A stretch of 12,186 bases of DNA, taken from Thermoleophilia bacterium. Lineage in GTDB: Bacteria; Actinomycetota; Thermoleophilia; Gaiellales; SKUG01. The notes beneath the pieces were generated by a model. That model saw nothing but the letters and a program-made list of their open reading frames with translations. It had not been told where the DNA came from and searched no databases. Where the stretch lies: contig JAOPYS010000186.1 of NCBI GenBank assembly GCA_025964465.1, forward strand, positions 1-12,186, given 5' to 3'. Shown here in pieces: positions 5,564 through 11,657 of this stretch. Made by a program: the position numbers and the translations under genes. Position 1 is the first letter of the stretch. Each line of letters opens with the position of its first letter.

Positions 5564-7591
5564 ATGGAGCCCGCACCGCGCACCGAACCGCTCGACCACG
5601 CCGACATCGCCCCCGTCGGACCCCCACCCACCGAGGCCCGATCGGGTGGCCTGCTGGGCCTGCCGGGTCGCCTCGCACTGCTGACCGTGTGCGCCGTGCT
5701 CGTGAGCGTGGCTGGCATCGCCGCCTACGCCGACCACCGCCTGCAGGTCTCCGCCCACGACCGCGCGGTGGCCGACACCACCTCAGCTGCGCGCGCGGCG
5801 GCGTCCGGCTTCTCCGAATCGGACTTCGCCGACGACGCGGCGGTGACCCGCACGCTGCGCGACCGGCTGGCCCAGCTGCGTGAGGCCGATCCGGACATCG
5901 CGTCGATCGCCCTGTACGCCAAGGCGCCGGGTGCCACACGCATCGCCGACCGCTCCGCCTCGCCGGCCTCGTCGGCCGGACGGTTCTCGAGCCTCGCGCG
6001 ACGGGCGATCACGAGCGGCGAGGAGACCTCCACCGTGGTCGGCGGCGATCGCGTCCGCGTGGCGTGGCCGGTCACCTTCAGCGACGGGCAGCCGGGTGCG
6101 GTGCTCGCCATCGAGCGCTCGGCCGGCTCCACGTTCACCGACGCGCGACAGGGCCGGTTGCGCCTCCTGCTCGGGTCCCTGGTCGGCGGCTCATTGCTGG
6201 GCATCGTCATCCTGGTGCTGCTGCGTCGGGAGCTGTTCCGACCGCTCGAGGAGCTTCGACGCGCCATGACGCAGATCCGGGGCGGCGCCCGCGGCGTGCG
6301 CATCGGCTGGAGCCGCGGCGACGAGCTGGGTGCGGTGGCCGACGACTTCGACGCGATGGTCGCGCAGCTCGAGGCCACGCAGGACGAGCTGTCGCGCTAC
6401 GTGAACAAGGACCCGCTCACCGGCCTGCTCACGCGCGAGGCGTTCACCGACCGCTTCAGCGGCGAGCTCACGCGGGCACGCCGCGAGGGCTACCCGATCT
6501 CGCTGCTCGCGATCGACGTGGACGACCTGGCCGGCCTCAACCGCACGCACGACCAGGCAGCCGGCGACCAGGTGCTCGCCGCCCTCGGCGAGGTGATCGG
6601 TGGCTGCACGCGCCCCACGGACGCCTGCGGCCGGACCGGCGGCGACTCCTTCCACGTCGCGCTCGTCGGCGCCGACGCGTCGCAGGCCGCGGTCGTCATC
6701 TCGCGGATCCGCGCCGAGGTGGCCCAGCGCGTCGGCATCGGCCCCGAGCGCACGCGGGTGACCTGCGGGTTCGGCGTGGCCGAGTACCCGACGCACGCCG
6801 TCGACCAGATCGCCCTCGAGCGCATGGCCGAGGCGGCATGCGGCCACGCACAGCGCGGTGGCCGTGACCGCGCCCTGGCCTTCGGGCCGGCTGGCGGCTA
6901 CGTCGATGCCCTGTCGCTCGCGCCGTCCGACGCTGGCGCCGACGACGGCCCGACCGGCGAGCGCGAACTCGCGTCGACCGTGCACGCGTTGGCACGCGCA
7001 CTCGACGGCATCGACCCCGTGCTCGGCGGCGGCGCACACTCCAACCGCGTGGCGCGGTACGCGGTCGCCCTCGGTCGCGAACTCGACATGTCCGACGGAC
7101 AGCTGCGCGAGCTGCGCAGCGCGGCGACGCTGCACGACATCGGCAAGGTGGCGGTGCCGCCGTCGATCCTGCGCATGCCCGCGGCCGAGCTCGACGAGCG
7201 CCAGCGCGGGGCGCTGCGCTACCACGCATGGGTGGCCCGGACGATGATCGCCGGCGCCGGGCTCGCATCCGTCGCGGACATCGTCTTCCACATGCCCGAG
7301 AACTGGGACGGGACGGGCTACCCCGAGAAGGCTCGCGAGGACGCCATCCCGCTGGCCAGTCGCATCCTGCGCGCGGCGGAGCTGCTCGACGACCTCACCA
7401 GCGGTGACGCGGGGCGCCAGGCGCACACGCCGTTCGACGCGGCCACCGCGCTGCGTGGCATGGCGGGCGCCGAGCTCGACCCGGACATCGCCACTCGGCT
7501 CGTGCGCCTCGTTCGCGAGGACGGCCTGCTGGGCCCGGAAACGACGACGGCGCCGGCAGCGGAGGAAGCCCCCGCGGCCGACGCCGCCTGA
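5564..7591 (+). CDS. Membrane HAMP-GGDEF-HD-GYP signalling protein with degenerate active sites
   Basis: 675 residues from ATG 5564. Order: cytoplasmic tail (1-35), membrane helix (about 36-55), extracytoplasmic sensor region (about 56-198), second membrane helix (about 199-220), HAMP (about 221-275), GGDEF (about 280-440), HD-GYP (about 465-655) and an acidic Ala-rich tail. GGDEF domains make cyclic-di-GMP and HD-GYP domains degrade it. Here the GGDEF motif reads GGDSF (359-363), although AIDVDDLAGLN (316-326) and AGDQVL are kept. In HD-GYP, HDIGK (524-528) and WDGTGYP (581-587) are intact. The usual HHE is HMPE (576-579), and the metal Asp of the later RILxxAD motif is Glu (RILRAAE). Both activities may therefore be weak or lost, leaving a binding or sensor role. 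The ATG lacks a good ribosome binding site; GATAGC at 5553-5558 may be a -10 box. The gene converges with the M4 protease. Confidence 0.93.
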   Translation: MEPAPRTEPLDHADIAPVGPPPTEARSGGLLGLPGRLALLTVCAVLVSVAGIAAYADHRLQVSAHDRAVADTTSAARAAASGFSESDFADDAAVTRTLRDRLAQLREADPDIASIALYAKAPGATRIADRSASPASSAGRFSSLARRAITSGEETSTVVGGDRVRVAWPVTFSDGQPGAVLAIERSAGSTFTDARQGRLRLLLGSLVGGSLLGIVILVLLRRELFRPLEELRRAMTQIRGGARGVRIGWSRGDELGAVADDFDAMVAQLEATQDELSRYVNKDPLTGLLTREAFTDRFSGELTRARREGYPISLLAIDVDDLAGLNRTHDQAAGDQVLAALGEVIGGCTRPTDACGRTGGDSFHVALVGADASQAAVVISRIRAEVAQRVGIGPERTRVTCGFGVAEYPTHAVDQIALERMAEAACGHAQRGGRDRALAFGPAGGYVDALSLAPSDAGADDGPTGERELASTVHALARALDGIDPVLGGGAHSNRVARYAVALGRELDMSDGQLRELRSAATLHDIGKVAVPPSILRMPAAELDERQRGALRYHAWVARTMIAGAGLASVADIVFHMPENWDGTGYPEKAREDAIPLASRILRAAELLDDLTSGDAGRQAHTPFDAATALRGMAGAELDPDIATRLVRLVREDGLLGPETTTAPAAEEAPAADAA

Positions 7592-7614
7592 TCGAACCTC
7601 GCTGGGTCAGCGGC
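7583..7614. terminator. Bidirectional hairpin joining two convergent stop codons
   Basis: GCCGC plus TGA (7583-7587 and 7589-7591, with C7588 bulged) pairs with TCAGCGGC (7607-7614). The stop codon of each convergent gene forms part of the stem, around a 15-base loop. There is no T-tract. Position and symmetry suggest a shared terminator; strength is unknown. Confidence 0.4.
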
Positions 7615-8689
7615 CGCCGAAGGCGATCGCTTCCTTGGCGGACACCTGGCCGTCGCGCAGCCACGTCGGCACCACGCCGCCGTCCGGATCGCTGGACTGG
7701 CTGCTCTTCGCCTGCCCTGCACGCTCCGCCGCCTTCACCGGCGCCGCACCTGCCTTGGCGACGATGCCGACAGCCTTCCAGGCATCCGTGATCGCCTGCG
7801 ACTCGGCCCCGGCTCCGTACAGCTTCGTCGCCGCGGCGAGCGTCGCCGCAGCGGCGTCGTCGAACGATGACGTGGGCTTCAGGTAGTCCGTGAGCGCGGT
7901 GTACCAGATCTTGGCGAGCTTCTCGCCGCCGATCCGGATGCCGGCCTCGTAGGCCGCCTTGTTCGGGATGCCCGAGTTGACGTGGACGCCGCCGTTGTCG
8001 GACGACATCTTCTTGTAGTGCGCCATGTCGCCCGGCTGCGGGTCGCCCTTGTAGGCGGTCCCCGGTGCCTTCATGCTGCGCAGCGCGTCACCCGCGGTGC
8101 CCGGCGTGAAGACGTCCTCGCCGATCAGCCACTCGGCGCCCTTCGCTGCATCGGCGCTGCCGAAGCCCGACCGGTTCTCGGACCACTGCTCGATGAGCTC
8201 GCCCATCACGTCGGACCAGCTCTCGTTGAGCGCGCCCGACTGGTTGCGGTAGGTGAGGCCCGCCGTGTTCTCGGTGACGCCGTGGGTCATCTCGTGACCG
8301 ACGACGTCGACCGCGGCCGACAGCGGCGAGAACGTCACGCCGTCGCCGTCGCCGTACGTCATCTTCTCGCCGTCCCAGTACGCGTTGTTGTACGCGTGAC
8401 CGAAGTGGACGACGCTCTTCATCTGCATGCCGTGACCGTCGATGGAGTCGCGGCCGAGCACCGTCTTGTAGAACTCGTGGACGAGCCCCGCGTTGTCATG
8501 GGCGGCGTCGACGGCCTTGTCGCCCGTCGCGCCCTGCCCTTCCTTGCGAACCAGCGTCCCCAGCCCCCCGGCCGGGTTCTCGCTGCCCTTCGCGTCGTAC
8601 GTCGCCCGGTTCGGTCCCCCGACCTCACCCGCGCTCGCCGTCGCCGTTCCACTCGCTGCCACCGCAGCAATCCCTACGGACAATCGCAT
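7607..8689 (-). CDS. Secreted thermolysin-family (M4) metalloprotease, short form
   Basis: Zinc endopeptidase. 360 residues from ATG 8689. ATG 8695 is also in frame, but AGGGGG (8696-8701) is correctly spaced (6 bases) only for the inner ATG. Residues 1-20 (MRLSVGIAAVAASGTATASA) look like an exported signal peptide, though with a weak n-region. The M4 catalytic domain follows almost at once. Key parts: YNNAYWDGEKMTYGDGDG (100-117), zinc ligands and catalytic Glu in GHEMTHG (131-137), third ligand E156 in GALNESWSD, and the transition-state His in GGVHVNSGIPN (H236). The long FTP/PepSY propeptide of classical thermolysins is absent, as in protealysin-like short forms. About 50 residues extend past the last family helix (ITDAWKAVGI), rich in Ala, Ser and Asp. 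It faces the cupredoxin gene across a dyad-rich control region and converges with the HD-GYP gene. Confidence 0.94.
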   Translation of the reverse strand: MRLSVGIAAVAASGTATASAGEVGGPNRATYDAKGSENPAGGLGTLVRKEGQGATGDKAVDAAHDNAGLVHEFYKTVLGRDSIDGHGMQMKSVVHFGHAYNNAYWDGEKMTYGDGDGVTFSPLSAAVDVVGHEMTHGVTENTAGLTYRNQSGALNESWSDVMGELIEQWSENRSGFGSADAAKGAEWLIGEDVFTPGTAGDALRSMKAPGTAYKGDPQPGDMAHYKKMSSDNGGVHVNSGIPNKAAYEAGIRIGGEKLAKIWYTALTDYLKPTSSFDDAAAATLAAATKLYGAGAESQAITDAWKAVGIVAKAGAAPVKAAERAGQAKSSQSSDPDGGVVPTWLRDGQVSAKEAIAFGGR

Positions 8690-8752
8690 CTGCATCCCCC
8701 TTCGACCCGTGGTCCTCCCTGAGGCGGAAGACCTTTCCGGTCCATGCGGGTC

Positions 8753-8770
8753 GCATGTTTGCACACATGC
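8753..8770. promoter_or_regulatory. Inverted repeat in the M4/cupredoxin divergent region
   Basis: GCATGT (8753-8758) and ACATGC (8765-8770) are perfect complements with a 6-base spacer, TTGCAC. The site is AT-richer than its surroundings and lies 64 bases upstream of the M4 start and 56 bases upstream of the putative cupredoxin -10 box. It has the form of a dimeric regulator's operator. No -10 box for the M4 gene could be recognised nearby. Confidence 0.4.
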
Positions 8771-8784
8771 AGGTCGGCCTGCAC

Positions 8785-8814
8785 CGGCCATTTTTCGTGG
8801 CCGCATCCGGCCAC
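8785..8814. promoter_or_regulatory. Two overlapping, mutually exclusive dyads upstream of the cupredoxin promoter
   Basis: CGGCCA (8785-8790) pairs with TGGCCG (8798-8803) across TTTTTCG. The same central arm, extended as GTGGCCG (8797-8803), pairs with CGGCCAC (8808-8814) across CATC. Only one of the two can form at a time in a single strand. The site ends 12 bases before the putative -10 box at 8827, covering the -35 region, so it may be an operator with three half-sites. Confidence 0.45.
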
Positions 8815-8826
8815 CCACCTCGGACG

Positions 8827-8832
8827 TATGCT
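8827..8832 (+). promoter_or_regulatory. Putative -10 box of the cupredoxin gene
   Basis: TATGCT is identical to the box before thrS. Here the ATG lies 50 bases downstream, implying a leader of about 43 nt. TCTCG-AG-CGAGA (8832-8843) forms a small dyad at the expected transcription start. GCGGCC/GGCCGC (8850-8855 with 8860-8865) forms a 6-bp hairpin 5 bases before the ribosome binding site AGGGAG (8871-8876). The -35 is not clear. Confidence 0.45.
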
Positions 8833-8882
8833 CTCGAGCGAGATCACACGCGGCCGCCCGGCCGCACGAGAGGGAGTTACCC

Positions 8883-9326
8883 ATGCTGAAGCGTTCTGCA
8901 GCCCTGCTGCTGGTCCTGGTCGCCGCGTTGCTCGTCACCGCGTGCGGGGACGACGGAGGCTCCGGCGGCAGCTCCGGTTCGGACGGCGACACCACCGCGA
9001 CGACCGCGGACGATTCCGGTTCGAGCGACTCGTCCTCCGGCGGTCAGACGCTGACCGTCACCAACGACGGCAACAACCTCAAGTTCAAGGAGACCGAGCT
9101 GACCGCCAAGGCCGGCAAGGTCACGATCGAGTTCAAGAACAGCAGCTCGATCCAGCACAACATCGGCATCAAGGACGCCGACGGGAAGAAGATGGGCGAC
9201 GAGGGCGAGCTCGTGGGCGCGGACGAGACGTCCACCACGACCGCCGACCTCAAGGCCGGCACGTACGAGTTCTACTGCTCCCCGCACGAGAGCTCGGGCA
9301 TGAAGGGCACGCTCACCGTCAGCTGA
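8883..9326 (+). CDS. Cupredoxin-domain (plastocyanin-like) lipoprotein
   Basis: 147 residues from ATG 8883, with AGGGAG 6 bases upstream. Residues 1-21 form a lipoprotein signal, with a hydrophobic core LLLVLVAALLVTAC and lipid attachment at C21. A Gly/Ser/Asp/Thr-rich linker (about 22-54) tethers the folded domain. The cupredoxin domain (about 55-147) carries a complete type 1 copper set: H92 in IQHNIGI, C132 and H135 in YCSPHESSGM, and M140. It should be a one-electron carrier anchored on the outer face of the membrane. Which redox partner it serves is unknown; a lipoprotein of a quinoprotein sugar dehydrogenase family is encoded about 2.3 kb downstream. The alternative of a copper-binding or copper-storage role cannot be excluded. 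It has its own promoter and converges with the fibronectin-domain protease. Confidence 0.92.
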   Translation: MLKRSAALLLVLVAALLVTACGDDGGSGGSSGSDGDTTATTADDSGSSDSSSGGQTLTVTNDGNNLKFKETELTAKAGKVTIEFKNSSSIQHNIGIKDADGKKMGDEGELVGADETSTTTADLKAGTYEFYCSPHESSGMKGTLTVS

Positions 9327-9354
9327 CGGCGCGGTGCCGACGCGTCGCGTCAGC
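9322..9354. terminator. Bidirectional hairpin joining two convergent stop codons
   Basis: GCTGACG (9322-9328) pairs perfectly with CGTCAGC (9348-9354), and each arm contains the TGA stop of one of the two convergent genes. The 19-base loop contains the palindrome CGACGCGTCG (9338-9347). No T-tract is present. It is the best terminator candidate for both genes. Confidence 0.5.
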
Positions 9355-11404
9355 GCGGCCGCAGGACGATCGGGCGCGAGGGCGTCGACAGGTTTCCGGC
9401 GGCGTCGCGAGCGACGAGGCGGAACGTGTAGGAGCTGCCGCGGCGCAGCCCGGTGACGCCGAGGCGGCTGATGTTGGCGGCGAGGTTGCCGCGCAGCACC
9501 CACCGGCGCCCGACGAGCTGGTAGGCGCGGTAGCCGGTGACGGCGACGTTGTCGCGGCTCGCCGTCCAGGCGAACGTCACCTTGGTCGTCGTGCGGACGA
9601 CGACGCGCAGGTTGGCGGGCGCGGTCGGGCGGCGGGCATCCTTGGGCACGGTGATGGTGACCTTGGCGGGCAGCGACACGTTGGCGGCACCGTCGCGGGC
9701 GACGAGCTCGAACTGGACGCGCTGGCCCGGCTTGAGCCCGGCGAGGGGGACGGTGATCGTCGTGTTCGGGGTGGTGCCGGCCGACCGCGTCTCGCGGCGC
9801 GTCGGGTCCGCGGAGGGTGTGATGCGGCGCAGCTCGTAGCCCTGCACGCCGACGTCGTCGGCCGCGTCGTTCCAAGAGAACGTGGCGTTGGTCATGGTCG
9901 TCTTCGCGGCCAGCGCGGACGGGGCGGAGGGCGCCGTGTGGTCGGGCTGGTCGTTGGTGGAGACCGCGAGCACGGCGGCCGGGCCGACGTTGCCCGCCGC
10001 GTCCTTGGCCGCGACCGAGACCTCGAACGCCGACGATGCGGCGAGGCCCGTGATCGACGTGGCAGTGCGGGAGGTCGACCCGGCGTCGCGCCAGGCGCCG
10101 CCGACCGGGCGCACCGAGACGGCGTACCCGACGACCGCGGCGTCATCGCTCGCCACCGACCAGGCGACGCCGACGGCCACGTTGCTCGTGCCCGTCTGGC
10201 GCAGGCCCGTGACCTGGGTCGGCGGGGTGACGTCCCCGGCCTTGCCGGCCACGAGGAAGCGGTTGTAGGGCGCGGCGGCGTTCCAGTGGGTGGCGAGGTA
10301 GGAGCCGGGGGCCGGGTCCGGGTTGAAGTAGTCGTCGCGGTTGCAGTCGAGCACCTTGGTCGCGCAGACCGAGCCGTTGTAGGCGTTGCTGCCGCCGTCG
10401 GCGTAGCACATGACGTCCTGCCCATCGGTGCAGTGCCCGGCGCCGGCGCCGTTGGACGCGACGCCCGACGTGTGCGGCGCGTCGTTGGAGACGGCGCCCA
10501 TCGTGTGCACGACCTCGTGGATGAGCGTCTCCCAGTGCGGCACCCCGCCGCCGCCGTCGTAGCGGTACTCCACGGCGTAGAGCCCGCCGACGTTGTTCTG
10601 GTTGGTCGCGGCGCCGCTCGAGTCGGAGGTGAACACGTGACCGGTGCCGGCGGCGCCCGTGGGCGAGGGCGAGTCGTAGTAGACGATGTAGCGCTCCATG
10701 CCGGAGCCCTTGCCGTTGTACTCGTAGCCCTGCGCCTTGAGGGCGTCGACGAGCGTGCCGAACGACGCGGTGCCCGAGGACAGCGTCGTGAGGTTCGCCG
10801 TCAGCACGACGGGCGCTCCACCGTCGCACTTGATCGGGAGGCTGCGGCCGGCGCCGGGGGAGACCGCGCGGCTCTCGCTGTCGAGGAAGGCGCCGAGCTT
10901 GTACGCCTCCGTGCGCAGCTTCGGCGCGATGGTGGTCGAGCGCGACGCGACGTCGGCGGGGTGGGCGTACACGAGCGTGTAGTGCGGCTGGTCGGCGCCG
11001 GTGCAGGTGACGTCCTTGGGGCCCGCGCCGGCGACGGCGGCCATCGAGCCGGGGGCGAAGCTGGCGGCCCCGACGGGCGGCGCGTCGACGCCGTGGATCG
11101 TGTAGCTCTGCCCGTCGGCCTGCTCCACGCGCAGGAGCCCGTCGGAGGTCACGCAGGTGTCGCCGATGCCCTCCACGTCGAGGGTGGCGTTGCAGTGGTT
11201 GCCGACGGCCGGCGGGGCGTCCTCGCGGGCGGTCTCGTTGACCTGCTCCACGTCCTCGCGCACCTCGGCGGCGACGGCCTCGGCAGCAGTGGGCTGCGGA
11301 GTCGTGGGTGCGTCGTCGCCCAGCGCGACCATCGGGAGGGCGGCGAGCGAGCAGGCCGAAGCAACGAGTGCGGCGACGATGGCGATGTGGCGGGGCTGCG
11401 GCAG
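9350..11404 (-). CDS. Exported HExxH metalloprotease with three fibronectin type III domains
   Basis: Zinc peptidase of a metzincin-like type. 684 residues if translation starts at CTG 11404. The start is unusual: the first in-frame ATG (11332) lies inside a signal-peptide-like stretch, PRHIAIVAALVASACSLAAL, and no ATG, GTG or TTG precedes it in frame. GGGAG (11412-11416) is 7 bases before the CTG. Alternatively a frameshift in the six-C run (11404-11409, minus strand) joins this frame to ATG 11441. The protease domain spans about 60-390 (CTG numbering). It has HEVVHTMGAV (296-305), APH (H311), GAGHCTDGQDVMCY with a Met turn (M332), and LDCNRDDYF followed by SYLATHWN. Several Cys suggest disulfides. 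Three fibronectin type III repeats (about 392-684) each contain a VxGY and an AxDxAGN-like motif. They probably bind the cell surface or a polymer. Substrate unknown. Confidence 0.85.
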   Translation of the reverse strand: MPQPRHIAIVAALVASACSLAALPMVALGDDAPTTPQPTAAEAVAAEVREDVEQVNETAREDAPPAVGNHCNATLDVEGIGDTCVTSDGLLRVEQADGQSYTIHGVDAPPVGAASFAPGSMAAVAGAGPKDVTCTGADQPHYTLVYAHPADVASRSTTIAPKLRTEAYKLGAFLDSESRAVSPGAGRSLPIKCDGGAPVVLTANLTTLSSGTASFGTLVDALKAQGYEYNGKGSGMERYIVYYDSPSPTGAAGTGHVFTSDSSGAATNQNNVGGLYAVEYRYDGGGGVPHWETLIHEVVHTMGAVSNDAPHTSGVASNGAGAGHCTDGQDVMCYADGGSNAYNGSVCATKVLDCNRDDYFNPDPAPGSYLATHWNAAAPYNRFLVAGKAGDVTPPTQVTGLRQTGTSNVAVGVAWSVASDDAAVVGYAVSVRPVGGAWRDAGSTSRTATSITGLAASSAFEVSVAAKDAAGNVGPAAVLAVSTNDQPDHTAPSAPSALAAKTTMTNATFSWNDAADDVGVQGYELRRITPSADPTRRETRSAGTTPNTTITVPLAGLKPGQRVQFELVARDGAANVSLPAKVTITVPKDARRPTAPANLRVVVRTTTKVTFAWTASRDNVAVTGYRAYQLVGRRWVLRGNLAANISRLGVTGLRRGSSYTFRLVARDAAGNLSTPSRPIVLRPR

Positions 11405-11461
11405 GGGGGTGCTCCCGATGCGGCGTGGACGCCACCACCATCGGCAAGGCTTTGCAAAAGT

Positions 11462-11490
11462 TGAGCATGCTCGGAGCGATCAGTTGTCAA
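11462..11490 (-). promoter_or_regulatory. Putative promoter of the fibronectin-domain protease
   Basis: On the minus strand a perfect TTGACA lies at 11490-11485. CATGCT (11469-11464), one base off the TATGCT boxes seen elsewhere, follows after 15 bases; TGCTCA (11467-11462) would give the usual 17. The -10 region coincides with the palindrome GAGCATGCTC (11463-11472), which could be an operator. Transcription from here would start near 11457, upstream of both ATG 11441 and CTG 11404. Confidence 0.45.
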
Positions 11491-11561
11491 GGTTTTGTGA
11501 GCAGCACCCGGGCCTGTCTCACGCACGCGCGAGGGGCGTCGGATGGTGCGCGGTGTGCCGA

Positions 11562-11627
11562 CGGGCTGGCGACGGTTCGGCGTCAGCCCGGAAGGGTCGG
11601 CCACCCTGCGGGGCGCGGCAACGCGCC
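11562..11627. promoter_or_regulatory. Two hairpin-forming dyads in the divergent region before the sugar dehydrogenase gene
   Basis: CGGGCTG (11562-11568) pairs perfectly with CAGCCCG (11584-11590); ACG/CGT extends the stem after a 3-base bulge, leaving loop GTTCGG. Further on, GGCGCG (11612-11617) pairs with CGCGCC (11622-11627) around GCAA, a GNRA-type tetraloop. The second dyad covers the -35 region of the putative promoter at 11645. I see no gene in 11491-11657. Confidence 0.4.
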
Positions 11628-11644
11628 AGCAGCGGCGGGGGAGG

Positions 11645-11650
11645 TAGCCT
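11645..11650 (+). promoter_or_regulatory. Putative -10 box of the sugar dehydrogenase gene (leaderless start)
   Basis: TAGCCT ends 7 bases before ATG 11658, the same spacing as TATGCT before thrS. GGGGGAGG at 11637-11644 might instead act as a distant ribosome binding site, but its 13-base spacing is too long. No -35 is recognised. Confidence 0.4.
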
Positions 11651-11657
11651 TCCGGCC

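Noticed and set aside
8744..11464. Very long plus-strand frame (906 codons) opposite the fibronectin-domain protease
   Set aside because: The protein is Arg/Gly/Val repetitive with no domain, and the minus strand holds clear protease and fibronectin motifs. It is a shadow.
10143..11468. Minus-strand 441-codon frame starting at ATG 11468
   Set aside because: Downstream it is an Arg-rich shadow of the protease frame. Only its first codons matter, as a possible start joined by a frameshift.
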